Below the pieces are notes generated by a model. The model made no database searches. It was not told where the DNA came from and saw nothing but the letters and a program-made list of their open reading frames with translations. The translations under genes and the position numbers were made by a program. 36,636 bases of DNA from Treponema sp. (GTDB lineage: Bacteria; Spirochaetota; Spirochaetia; Treponematales; Breznakiellaceae), in NCBI GenBank assembly GCA_009777335.1, contig WRMC01000018.1:1-36636 (forward strand), in the 5' to 3' direction. Positions 24,674-32,759 of the stretch are shown in pieces. Within the stretch, counting starts at the first letter, position 1. Each line of letters starts with the position of its first letter.

Positions 24674-26156
24674 AAACGGGTTTTTTAAGGGCCTGGGCAT
24701 AGCTGGGAACAAAGCGGCGCAGGATCTCTTTTAAAAGCTTCTGGTCCCGGTATTTTTCCTTTTGGGAGAGGTCCAGGCGGCAAATGGGGGCCAACTCCGA
24801 AAGAAGGGTGTCCAGGTCCAGGTCCCTGGTCCCCTGACGATCCAGCTTGAGGATCCGGTCGTAGTCGGTGTAGGAGGCCACCTCGTGGTCCCATACAAGC
24901 TTTTCGTCCAGCCTCTCTCCGGGTCTCAGGCCCACGTACTCGATGGCAATGTCCTCGTCGGGCTCAAAGCCGTAGAAACGGATCATCTGCTCCGCCAGGT
25001 CCCGGATCACCACCGGCTCACCCATGTCTAAAAGGTAGAGACTCTGGTTGTCCCCGGCCCCGCCGGCCTGAAGCACCAGGGAGCAGGCCTCGGGGATGGT
25101 CATGAACCACCTCTGCATGTCCGGGTGGGTCACCGTCACAGGGCCTCCCTTTTCGATCTGCCTTTGAAAGAGGGGCATGATGGAGCCCCGGGAACCCAGG
25201 ACATTGGCGAAGCGGACCACCATGAAGGAAGAGGCGGGCCCCGATTCCCGGGCGGTTTTTAAAACCAGCTCTTCGCAGAGGTACTTGGAAACCCCGTAGA
25301 CCGAGACGGGCTCCACGGCCTTGTCGGTGGTAATATGGACGAAGCGTTTGACCCCATACTTTTTTGCTCCCTCCAGGAGGTTATCGGTGCCGAAGAGGTT
25401 ATTGTCTATGGCCGCCACGGGGTTCTCTTCCATCATGGGGACATGCTTATAGGCGGCGGCATGGAAGATCACATCGGCCTTTAACTGGGCCAGGATCCAG
25501 TCGGTGTAGTCCCGGTCTTTTAGATCCCCGATGATGGGAACCAGGATGGCCTTTTCGCCCACCCCCTCTTCCTGGAGCAATCGCAGGTCCCGGTCTATCT
25601 GGTAGATGGAATTTTCCCCGTGCCCAAAGAGGTAGAGCCGGGATGCCCCGGCGGAAAGGAGCTGCCGGCTGAGTTCGGAGCCTATGGAGCCCCCGGCGCC
25701 GGTAACAAGGACCCGCTTACCCCGGAGGTACCTTAGGCTTTCCCGGAGGTTTACCATCACCGGGGTGCGGCCCAGGAGATCCTGGGGGTCTATGTTGCGG
25801 GTCTGAATAAGATGGGCGTCCCCATCGATGATTTGCGAAATACTGGGGAGGATCCGGATCCGGGCGAAGCCCGCCCCCTTCAAGATTTGGTAGATCTCTT
25901 CCAGGTATTCCCTGGAGGCGCTGGGGATGGCGATGATGGCCTCGTCGGCGGGGTGGAGCCGGAGCAGCTTGGCCACGTCCCGGATGGGCCCCAGGACAGA
26001 GATCCCCTCCAGGCGGAGGCCTATCTTTTCCGGGTCATCGTCCAGAAAGGCGACGACTTCTCCGAAAATTCCCTTGGACTTGATTTCCTTTGCCAGGGTC
26101 TGGCCGGTAAAGCCCGCTCCAATAATGTATAAACGGCCTGATCTAAGAGTGTTCAT
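24666..26156 (-). CDS. CapD/FlaA1-type nucleotide-sugar 4,6-dehydratase
   Basis: An NAD(P)-dependent short-chain dehydratase of the polysaccharide biosynthesis family, 496 residues. The N-terminal third (GRLYIIGAGFTGQTLAKE) is the Rossmann-like sensor domain found in CapD/WbpM/PglF. The catalytic half starts with VLVTGAGGSIGSEL and has YKHVPMMEENP and TTDKAVEPVSVYGVSK. The four N-terminal transmembrane helices usual in the long members are absent, so it should be soluble. It keeps the SDR Tyr (VYGVSK), like short FlaA1/PseB enzymes, where long WbpM/PglF types have Met. It lies 24 bases after the NusG-like gene. Confidence 0.9.
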   Translation of the reverse strand: MNTLRSGRLYIIGAGFTGQTLAKEIKSKGIFGEVVAFLDDDPEKIGLRLEGISVLGPIRDVAKLLRLHPADEAIIAIPSASREYLEEIYQILKGAGFARIRILPSISQIIDGDAHLIQTRNIDPQDLLGRTPVMVNLRESLRYLRGKRVLVTGAGGSIGSELSRQLLSAGASRLYLFGHGENSIYQIDRDLRLLQEEGVGEKAILVPIIGDLKDRDYTDWILAQLKADVIFHAAAYKHVPMMEENPVAAIDNNLFGTDNLLEGAKKYGVKRFVHITTDKAVEPVSVYGVSKYLCEELVLKTARESGPASSFMVVRFANVLGSRGSIMPLFQRQIEKGGPVTVTHPDMQRWFMTIPEACSLVLQAGGAGDNQSLYLLDMGEPVVIRDLAEQMIRFYGFEPDEDIAIEYVGLRPGERLDEKLVWDHEVASYTDYDRILKLDRQGTRDLDLDTLLSELAPICRLDLSQKEKYRDQKLLKEILRRFVPSYAQALKKPVYA

Positions 26157-26180
26157 GGTATTGTTTGCTAGGAAACCGGA

Positions 26181-26711
26181 TCAATCCCTGGCTTTAACCA
26201 AAACTTCAAAGGCCAGGTCTATGATGAAAGAATCGCCGTAAAGGTCCAGTTTTACCTTAGCTCTCCCCTTTCTTTTATCGGCCTTTATGATCCGTCCCTC
26301 AAGCCCCGAGAGGGGTCCCGAAAGGACGGCGATCCGGGAGTTTTCATCGAAGATGACCCGGGAGATCCCCGCCAGGGGACCCACGGTTTTGATGAAGTGG
26401 AGGACCAGTTCCAGGTCCCGGTTTTTCAGGGGAGCGATGTTTTGGTTCGATCTAAGGAAGCGGAAAAAACCCTGGGTACGGCGGAAGGCCCAGTGGTAGT
26501 TGTAGATGTCCTCTTCTTCGGGGAGCTCGAGAAAGACATAGCCCGGGAAGACCGCCAGGCGGGTAGGGGTTATCCTGCCCCCCCGGCGGATGTCCAGGGC
26601 CCTTTGGGGAAAATAAAGCGGGGGGGTAAAGCCGGGGTTCTGGGCCTTAAAAAGGCGCATGAACTTTTCCTCCCCCCGGGTCTTTACCTGCATGGCATAG
26701 TAATTCATCAT
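26181..26711 (-). CDS. NusG-family antiterminator paralogue (LoaP/UpxY-like)
   Basis: A 176-residue specialised NusG paralogue. The N-terminal NGN domain is seen in YYAMQVKTRGEEKFM and LAVFPGYVFLELP; the C-terminal KOW domain in VLSGPLSGLEGRIIKADKRKG. Housekeeping NusG is normally encoded next to secE and the ribosomal protein genes, whereas this copy opens a sugar-biosynthesis run, as LoaP, UpxY and RfaH relatives do. I infer that it promotes read-through of the downstream genes. Its ATG follows directly on the TAG of the isomerase-like gene, implying translational coupling; a second ATG follows at once. Confidence 0.85.
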   Translation of the reverse strand: MMNYYAMQVKTRGEEKFMRLFKAQNPGFTPPLYFPQRALDIRRGGRITPTRLAVFPGYVFLELPEEEDIYNYHWAFRRTQGFFRFLRSNQNIAPLKNRDLELVLHFIKTVGPLAGISRVIFDENSRIAVLSGPLSGLEGRIIKADKRKGRAKVKLDLYGDSFIIDLAFEVLVKARD

Positions 26712-27533
26712 CTAGGCAACAAAACCGGTGTCCTTCATGTTGTAGTAGGCCGCCTGGACCGATTCGGCATGGGTCAGCTCGTACTGCATGTCCTGTTCGA
26801 TGATGGCCCACTGGACCCCCGCCTCGCTGGCTGCCTTAAAACAGGCGTAGAGATCCACCACCCCGGCGCCGGGGGCGCAGTAGCGGGGGACCGCGAAGGT
26901 CTTGTGGGGCTTGTACTCGAAGTTTTCACCGGGGATATAATCCTTTACGTGGAGGGAGGCCACCCGGTCCCCCAGTTGGGTGATCAGCTTCGCTGGATCC
27001 CAGCCCGCATAATGGACCCAGCCCAGGTCGGGTTCAAACTTGAGGTCCTCGACATTTACTGCCAAAAGCCAGTAGAGGGGAATCCCATTGTAGCAGGTGA
27101 TAAACTCCTGATCGTGGTTATGGAAGACCAGCATGATCCCTTCTTTGGCCAGGTCGACGCTAAGCTTCCGGATGGTTTCGATCTCCTTCATGATCTCATC
27201 GTAGCTGGGAAGCTCCGGACGGTCGGCAAAGCGGTAGGAAGATGCGCTGGTGTGGTAGATCGTAACCCGGTTGACGTTGACTATTTTGGCGTTCTTGATG
27301 AGGGCCTTGGCGTCGGGCTGGTTGCCGTTCTGCACGTTGGCCCCCAGAGTGATAAGCTCCAGGCCCATACCCCGGATCTTCTTGGCATGTTCTACCGGGT
27401 CACCTTCGATGTTAAAGAGCCGGGCAGCCCCCTCAAAGGCCTTGTAGCCCATCTTGGCATAGCTTTCCAGGGTCTTAAAAAAATCTGCCCCCCGGGGAAT
27501 AAAACCGGTAATCCCGGCCTTCATTTTCTGCAT
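26712..27533 (-). CDS. Sugar phosphate isomerase/epimerase-like TIM barrel
   Basis: A 273-residue xylose-isomerase-like TIM-barrel protein (AP endonuclease 2 superfamily). Metal-binding positions are suggested by LVFHNHDQEF (His, Asp), FEPDLGWVHYAG (Asp, His), VASLHVKDY (His, Asp) and AIIEQDM (Glu), the usual His/Asp/Glu set. Members isomerise or epimerise sugars, inosose or hydroxypyruvate; the precise substrate is not resolvable. GGAGG lies 6 bases before the ATG. It is the first gene of the minus-strand run with the NusG paralogue and surface-sugar genes, and may not share their pathway. Confidence 0.8.
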   Translation of the reverse strand: MQKMKAGITGFIPRGADFFKTLESYAKMGYKAFEGAARLFNIEGDPVEHAKKIRGMGLELITLGANVQNGNQPDAKALIKNAKIVNVNRVTIYHTSASSYRFADRPELPSYDEIMKEIETIRKLSVDLAKEGIMLVFHNHDQEFITCYNGIPLYWLLAVNVEDLKFEPDLGWVHYAGWDPAKLITQLGDRVASLHVKDYIPGENFEYKPHKTFAVPRYCAPGAGVVDLYACFKAASEAGVQWAIIEQDMQYELTHAESVQAAYYNMKDTGFVA

Positions 27534-27557
27534 GACGCACCTCCGTTATTTTTATCC

Positions 27558-27586
27558 ATTGTAACATAGGTCCCCGGTACAGGGAA
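27558..27586 (-). promoter_or_regulatory. Candidate promoter for the isomerase/NusG/sugar gene run
   Basis: On the minus strand TTCCCT (27586-27581), a 17-base spacer and TACAAT (27563-27558) precede the gene at 27533. The -10 is good and the -35 weak. The leader would be short, leaving no room for a long antitermination leader. Confidence 0.4.
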
Positions 27587-27622
27587 GACGATTTTTTGCC
27601 GATACTCAACATGGAGGAACCT

Positions 27623-28114
27623 ATGAACCATAAACGTCTGGTTTTTTTAGTCTGTCTTTGTATAATCCTGGGGCTTCCCCTTTCGGCATCCATGGTGAGC
27701 TTTTTTCTGGTAGAAACCGGAATCCCCGACAGCTCCCCCAATACCCAATATACCAGGATCTGGGAAGACGGACTTATGGACGCATTTTTTGAGGCCGGTC
27801 ACATCGTGACCAATAGTCCTGCAAGCCGGTTTGATACGGAACCTTCTTCGGAGATCTGCGAAGTCGTAGAGTTTGAGTTTAACGAAGCGGTCGAAGGGGG
27901 GGCAGAATATTTCATCGTCGGCTATCTCCGCTACGAGACCAACGGCCCCCGGCAGATCCCCCAGGAGATAACCCTCCAGGTCTATTCGACCCAAAACAGT
28001 GCCCTGCTCCATGTGCTGTACTTTCCCGCCGGATCGGGCCGGGACAACCAGGAAGAATTCCAGATCGCCAAGAATGCGGGCTGGGTAGTTATAACACAGA
28101 TGAGGAACAACTAG
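27623..28114 (+). CDS. Secreted protein of unknown function
   Basis: A 163-residue protein with a signal peptide (MNHKRLVFLVCLCIILGLPLS, cleavage near SASM). The rest is mixed alpha/beta, with EDGLMDAFFEAGHIVTN and GAEYFIVGYLRYET. I do not recognise the family; the layout recalls small periplasmic proteins that bind or process partner factors. The ATG at 27623 is set by GGAGG (27613-27617), 5 bases upstream; an in-frame start further up lacks support. It is one base from the SPOR protein gene and probably forms an operon with it. Confidence 0.7.
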   Translation: MNHKRLVFLVCLCIILGLPLSASMVSFFLVETGIPDSSPNTQYTRIWEDGLMDAFFEAGHIVTNSPASRFDTEPSSEICEVVEFEFNEAVEGGAEYFIVGYLRYETNGPRQIPQEITLQVYSTQNSALLHVLYFPAGSGRDNQEEFQIAKNAGWVVITQMRNN

Positions 28115-28115
28115 G

Positions 28116-29345
28116 ATGATGAAAAAAGTCGTAAGCATCGCAATCCTTGGAGCTCTCTTTATGTTTAGCAGCTCCTCTATTTGGGAAGGGGCCGCCTCGG
28201 TGACCAACGGAAGCGAACTCCCCTCCCGGGGGCTCTATGCGGCCACCAGCTCCTTTCCGGTGAACACCGTACTGGAAGTGATGAACCTGGAAAACGGCAG
28301 ATCCGTCCAGGTGGTGGTTTGGGCCAACCTCGACAGCCCGGGCCTTTTAGCGGTCCTCTCCCCCGAGGCTGCCTCGGCCCTGGGACTGGGGGGGAATTCC
28401 CCCGGCCGGGTCAGGATGTACGAAACCCTGGACCCCCTGGCCCTTACGCGACTGAACGAGGCCACCCAGGGAACTTCCCGGCTGGAGGGGGGGGGAATGA
28501 TCGTAAACCTGGATGACTATTTTGTCAGCGAAGGGGACTGGCTCGTGGCCGCTCCTCCGGAGACAACTCCAGCATTGGAATACTTTCCAGAACCAGCACC
28601 AACCTTGGTTTTTTCTGATCCCGAACCAGCACCAGAGTTGGAGTATTTTCCCGAACCATTTACAACCTTTTACATTTCTGATCCCGAAGAAATCTCAACG
28701 TTGGACTTATATCCTGAGCCAGTCTCAACGTTGGACTTTTTTGAACCCGAAGTAGTCTCAACGTTGGACTTATTTCCTGAACCAGTTACAACGTTGGACT
28801 TTTCTGAGCCCCATCCCTTTGGGGAAGATGCGGAACTAAGCTTTGTCCCCGCCGAGGAGCGGATCCCCCAGGAGACTTATGAACTGGACAGGGATTACTT
28901 TATAGAACCCATCATACCCATTACAGAGACTGTCCTTGCCGAAGAACCCGATGAGGTTCTTCCCCCGGCGGCCCTCTTTGTGCCTCCCCTGGCACAGGAT
29001 CTCGCCCCTGCTCCGGAAGCTCCCCCTATAGTAGCTCCTCCAGTGTATAGCCCGGCTCCCCTGGCTCCTCCGCCGGCTCCTTCTCCCCTGGGGGCTCCCC
29101 TGATCACCAGACTCGAATCGGGGATGTACTACCTTCAGATTGGGGCCTATAGCGAACCCGATGCGGTCCGTTCGGAGTTAGCAGCCATAGACGAGGGACT
29201 CCCCAAGGCGATCATGAACGCCGGCACCGACGAACGCCTCATCTACCGGGTCCTCATAGGCCCCCTCAACCTGGGCGAAAGCGGAGCCATGCTGCACAGG
29301 TTCAGGACAACCCATGCAGACGCGTTCGTGCGGCAGGGTATATAG
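28116..29345 (+). CDS. RlpA-like/SPOR domain protein with Pro-rich repeats
   Basis: A 409-residue exported protein with an N-terminal signal peptide. Residues about 37-115 (GLYAATSSFPVNTVLEVMNL, then SPGLLAVLSPEAASALGL) resemble the double-psi beta-barrel of RlpA-type lytic enzymes. A central acidic, Pro-rich region contains four 21-residue repeats (residues 151-234). The C-terminal ~75 residues form a SPOR domain (YYLQIGAYSEPDAV, YRVLIGPL), which binds denuded peptidoglycan at division sites. A likely role is septal peptidoglycan binding or remodelling. The catalytic Asp/His of active RlpA is not clearly identified. A run of nine G (28487-28495) lies in frame at LEGGGM. Confidence 0.75.
   Translation: MMKKVVSIAILGALFMFSSSSIWEGAASVTNGSELPSRGLYAATSSFPVNTVLEVMNLENGRSVQVVVWANLDSPGLLAVLSPEAASALGLGGNSPGRVRMYETLDPLALTRLNEATQGTSRLEGGGMIVNLDDYFVSEGDWLVAAPPETTPALEYFPEPAPTLVFSDPEPAPELEYFPEPFTTFYISDPEEISTLDLYPEPVSTLDFFEPEVVSTLDLFPEPVTTLDFSEPHPFGEDAELSFVPAEERIPQETYELDRDYFIEPIIPITETVLAEEPDEVLPPAALFVPPLAQDLAPAPEAPPIVAPPVYSPAPLAPPPAPSPLGAPLITRLESGMYYLQIGAYSEPDAVRSELAAIDEGLPKAIMNAGTDERLIYRVLIGPLNLGESGAMLHRFRTTHADAFVRQGI
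28566..28817 (+). repeat. Four in-frame 63-bp tandem repeats
   Basis: Copies at 28566-28628, 28629-28691, 28692-28754 and 28755-28817 each encode 21 residues of pattern STLDLYPEPVSTLDFFEPEV. Each copy is itself a doubled 30/33-base unit: the 14-mer TCAACGTTGGACTT occurs at 28695, 28725 and 28758, with a one-base variant at 28788. Copies 3 and 4 are closest, indicating recent duplication. Confidence 0.9.
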
Positions 29346-29360
29346 TGAGTGATTATAATT

Positions 29361-29501
29361 AAGACCGAGCAATCTAAGCGCTTGCTGGAAAGTGAACTGC
29401 CCCTGCCGGCTCCAGTGGCAGCAAAGTCTTTTATCTGTATACCAAATATATAGATCGTTTTTGCTGCCAATGTCGCCGCCACGGCCATTCACTTCTCCAG
29501 C
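29361..29501 (+). repeat. Palindromic element copy 1 (downstream of the SPOR gene)
   Basis: It starts with AAGACC, then two 42-base imperfectly complementary arms (29384-29425 and 29460-29501) around a 34-base AT-rich loop. The outer arm ends pair as GCTGGA/TCCAGC and the inner ends as GGCAGCAAA/TTTGCTGCC; about 34 of 42 positions match with small gaps. It begins 15 bases after the SPOR gene stop. As RNA it would form a long stem. Confidence 0.75.
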
Positions 29502-29711
29502 TAGAGTTTACTATGCACGGTTCGAAAGTAATTGATCACTATAAACCCTTCCTATGTATGGGGGGTAAGATGAATAAATTCATTTATCTATATTGAACAG
29601 TTTAGATACCATGCAGAGCTAATCCTTTAAGCATATTCCACCTACATCGGCTATGCCTGGCAGGTGGTGTTCGTAAATGCTCTTTTTGATCTAATAACTC
29701 ATTGCTTGCTC

Positions 29712-29884
29712 AGCTGGAGCAGGAAATGGTGCCGGCGGCGATTTCGGCTGACTACACAATCGTCAAAATTGGATAATAAAGGTTAACGGAAAAAAATAAC
29801 ACTTTTTGGGCTAGGTGTGTAGTCAGGCCGCTTGAGCCGCTGGGGCCATGTTCCTGTCCAGCGGCGTATTGCACTTGAGGTCTT
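29712..29884 (-). repeat. Palindromic element copy 2 (downstream of secA), inverted
   Basis: Two 47-base arms (29712-29758 and 29816-29862) around a 57-base loop; inner ends pair perfectly as CTGACTACACA/TGTGTAGTCAG. Read on the minus strand it begins with AAGACC (29884-29879), then CAAT, then GCTGGA, as copy 1 does, and its second arm shares TCGCCGCC and CTCCAGCT with copy 1. It starts about 26 bases after the secA stop. Confidence 0.75.
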
Positions 29885-29910
29885 TTTATCAGAATTGATG
29901 TAGATAAGTA

Positions 29911-32697
29911 CTACCTACCATGACATTGCTTATACTTCTTCCCAGATCCGCATGGACATGGATCATTCCTCCCTACCTTGGGCTGACTGCGCACCACGGT
30001 GACCGAGGAGCCTTGGGCCCGTTCTGCCAGGGAGCTTTCTTTTTTCTGGGGGCCCTGGTTCTGGAGGGCGGCGGCTCCGAAGGAGTTCATGCTGCTGTGG
30101 GTGGCGCTCTGGACCGTGGCGGCCGAGCGGGCGGGGCGTTCGGTTCTGCCCTCCCCGGTCTGGATCCTCACCAGGTGGAGCCGGGAGGCAATCTCGGCCC
30201 GGATTTCATCTATCATGGTTTCAAAGATCTGGAAGCCCTCAACCTTGTATTCGGTCAGGGGGTTCTTCTGGGCATAACTGCGCAGGTAGACCGCCTCCCT
30301 CAGGGCTTCCATGTTTTCCAGGTGATCCAGCCACTTGCGATCCACCATGTGGAGGTACTGGTCCCGGATAAAAAAGTTGAAGTACTCCCTTCCTATGATG
30401 CCTTCTTTGTTACTGAGATCTTCTTTAAGTTCTGCCAGGATACGCTTTTCTAATTGGTCAGGATTCCTCTCTTCGTTGCCCTGGATCTGCAGGGTATAGT
30501 TAAAGCGGCCCTTGAGCTTCTCGTTAAGATCCCGCAAGGCCTCGGGGCCTTCTTTCTTATAGAGATCCCCGTAGGCTTCCATGTAGAGGCTGAGCATGTC
30601 TTCGGTGGAGGCGTCGACCCTTTCCCTTAGGTTTTCATCCGAGAGGATGGCGTCCCTTTGTTCGTAGATAAACTTCCTCTGCTGGTTGAGCACATCGTCG
30701 TAGTCCAGAAGGTGCTTGCGGATCTCAAAGTTCCGCTCCTCTACCTTCCTCTGGGCCTTCTCTATGCTCTTATTAAGCCAGGGGTGGTAGATGGGTTCCC
30801 CCCCCTTCATGCCAAAGCGGGCCATGAGGGAGCGGATGTTCTCCCCCCCAAAGAGCCGCATAAGATCATCGTCCAAAGAGATAAAGAACTTGGATCTCCC
30901 CGGGTCCCCCTGGCGGCCCGAACGGCCCCGCAGCTGGTTATCGATCCGGCGGCTTTCATGGCGCTCGGTGCCTATGACGTAGAGGCCCCCCAGGGCCTTC
31001 ACTTCTTCGTAGTCCTTCCGCCACTTGGCCTGTTCTTCTTTAAGGATGGCGGCGTATTTTTCCAGGCTCCCGGGGCTTGCTTCCTGGGCGCTGTCGGTTC
31101 CGGCCCGCTTTCGGGCCCTATGCTCCGCATTCCCCCCAAGCTTGATGTCGGTTCCCCGGCCGGCCATGTTGGTGGCGATGGTAACCGCCCCCTTGGCCCC
31201 CGCCTCGGCGATGATGGCGGCCTCCCGGGCGTGGTTCTTGGCGTTCAGGACCTCGTGGCGGATCCCCCGGCGGGTCAGGAGGGTATCCATGATCTCCGAC
31301 TTTTCTATAGAGACGGTGCCCACCAAAATGGGCTGCCCCCGGCTGTGGGCCTCGGCGATCTCGTCGCAGAGGGCCTCGTACTTGTCCTTCTGGTTGAGGT
31401 AGACCTCGTCGTCTTCGTCATTCCGGGCTACCGGGAGGTTCGTGGGGACCACCACCACCGAAAGCCTATAGATCTTTCCAAACTCGGTGGCCTCCGTGTC
31501 GGCGGTGCCGGTGCCCCCGGCGATCTTGCTGTAGAGGCGAAAGTAGTTCTGAAAGGTGATGGTGGCCAGGGTGCGGTTCCTCTGGGCGATGCGGATCCTC
31601 TCCTTGGCCTCGATGGCCTGGTGGAGCCCGTCGGAGTAGCGCCGGCCGTGGAGGATGCGCCCGGTGAACTCGTCGACGATCTGGACCTGGCCGTCCTGGA
31701 CCACATAGTCCACATCCAGATGAAAGAGCTTGTGGGCCCTAAGGGCCTGGGTAAAGTAATGGGTGTACTCAAAGTTATCTTCGTCCACCACCGAGCCCTT
31801 AATAAGGCCCCGCTTGTTTAAGAGATCCTCGATCTTGGCCAAGCCCTGATTAGAAAACGAAACGTTCTTGTTTTTTTCGTTGAGTTTATAATCCCCGTTA
31901 ACCTCTTCCCCCTGGACCTCGTCGGGGTATTCCCCGTCTTCCTTCTTTTCGATTTCTTTCAGGTTCCCGATAAGCCGGTCTACCTCGGCAAACTTGAAGG
32001 TGTCGTCCTCGGCGGCTCCGGAAATGATCAGGGGGGTCCGGGCCTCGTCGATGAGGATGGAATCGATTTCGTCGATGATGCAGTAGTGGTGGCCCCGCTG
32101 GACCCGGTTCTGGAGATCCCGGCACATGTTGTCTCGTAGATAGTCAAAACCGAACTCATTGTTGGTGCCATAGGTGATGTCACAGTTGTAGTTTTCCCGG
32201 CGCCGTTGGTTGTCCATGTCCGAGAGGATGGTCCCCACGGTGAGGCCCAGGTAGGAAAAAATGGGGCGCATCCAGGCGGCATCCCGGCCGGCCAGGTAGT
32301 CGTTGACGGTTACTATATGGACCCCCTGGCCGCTGAGGGCGTTCAGGTAGGCCGCGGAGACCATCATGAGGGTCTTTCCTTCCCCGGTTTTTAGCTCCGC
32401 AATTTTACCCTGATGGAGGACTATGGAACCCAGGACCTGGACATCGTAGGGCCGCTCGCCCAGGTTTCTTCGGGCCGCCTCCCGGGCCAGGGCAAAGGCC
32501 TCAGGGAGGAGGCTGTCCAGGTTTTCCCCCTGGGTGAGTCTCTCTTTAAATGTAGCGGTCATCCGGGGGAATTCATCAGCATTCAGGGCCTTGGCCCAGG
32601 ATTCTTTTTCGTTCACCCGGTGCAGGATGGGTAACAGGGCCTTTAGATCCCGTTCGTGCTGGGAACCAAAGAGCAGTTTTATAAATCCGTCCAACAT
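29911..32697 (-). CDS. secA: Preprotein translocase ATPase SecA
   Basis: The ATPase motor of Sec-dependent protein export, 928 residues, peripheral at the inner membrane on SecYEG. Walker A is GEGKT (residues 105-109), the DEAD-like box is [20 protein letters not shown], and the second helicase fold has [14 protein letters not shown] and [17 protein letters not shown]. The C-terminus ends in the zinc-binding SEC-C motif [17 protein letters not shown] charged insert near residues 250-280 is rich in Glu, Lys and Asn. The ATG at 32697 matches the family N-terminus; its ribosome-binding site is weak. It stands alone on its strand, divergent from the lipoprotein gene at 32760, and is followed by palindromic element copy 2. 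Confidence 0.97.
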   Translation of the reverse strand: MLDGFIKLLFGSQHERDLKALLPILHRVNEKESWAKALNADEFPRMTATFKERLTQGENLDSLLPEAFALAREAARRNLGERPYDVQVLGSIVLHQGKIAELKTGEGKTLMMVSAAYLNALSGQGVHIVTVNDYLAGRDAAWMRPIFSYLGLTVGTILSDMDNQRRRENYNCDITYGTNNEFGFDYLRDNMCRDLQNRVQRGHHYCIIDEIDSILIDEARTPLIISGAAEDDTFKFAEVDRLIGNLKEIEKKEDGEYPDEVQGEEVNGDYKLNEKNKNVSFSNQGLAKIEDLLNKRGLIKGSVVDEDNFEYTHYFTQALRAHKLFHLDVDYVVQDGQVQIVDEFTGRILHGRRYSDGLHQAIEAKERIRIAQRNRTLATITFQNYFRLYSKIAGGTGTADTEATEFGKIYRLSVVVVPTNLPVARNDEDDEVYLNQKDKYEALCDEIAEAHSRGQPILVGTVSIEKSEIMDTLLTRRGIRHEVLNAKNHAREAAIIAEAGAKGAVTIATNMAGRGTDIKLGGNAEHRARKRAGTDSAQEASPGSLEKYAAILKEEQAKWRKDYEEVKALGGLYVIGTERHESRRIDNQLRGRSGRQGDPGRSKFFISLDDDLMRLFGGENIRSLMARFGMKGGEPIYHPWLNKSIEKAQRKVEERNFEIRKHLLDYDDVLNQQRKFIYEQRDAILSDENLRERVDASTEDMLSLYMEAYGDLYKKEGPEALRDLNEKLKGRFNYTLQIQGNEERNPDQLEKRILAELKEDLSNKEGIIGREYFNFFIRDQYLHMVDRKWLDHLENMEALREAVYLRSYAQKNPLTEYKVEGFQIFETMIDEIRAEIASRLHLVRIQTGEGRTERPARSAATVQSATHSSMNSFGAAALQNQGPQKKESSLAERAQGSSVTVVRSQPKVGRNDPCPCGSGKKYKQCHGR

Positions 32698-32759
32698 GAG
32701 CTAACTGTAAAGATAATGATGGGGATGTGCAATAGACTGAAAAAAGGGTATAGTGGGGC

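Larger units (their letters stand above)
29346..29910. other. Long non-coding gap between convergent SPOR and secA genes
   Basis: This 565-base gap is more AT-rich than the surrounding genes and no credible coding region was found on either strand. It carries the two palindromic elements listed separately, a small inverted repeat CCACCT...AGGTGG near 29639-29668, and otherwise nothing recognised. No tRNA, tmRNA, RNase P or SRP RNA signature was seen. Confidence 0.7.

Noticed and set aside
26397..27569. 390-codon open frame antisense to the NusG-like and isomerase-like genes
   Set aside because: It spans two well-supported genes on the opposite strand and resembles no protein family.
29519..29526. 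GGTTCGAA resembling a tRNA T-loop
   Set aside because: The flanks cannot form a T-stem and no acceptor or anticodon arm is present.
29361..29884. Integron attC sites as the explanation for the two palindromic elements
   Set aside because: No GTTRRRY/RYYYAAC core pairs at the ends, no integrase, and the neighbours are core chromosomal genes in convergent orientation.
30658..31821. 387-codon open frame antisense to secA
   Set aside because: It lies wholly inside secA on the other strand, its translation is Gly/Pro/Val-rich without motifs, and such frames are expected in GC-rich genes.
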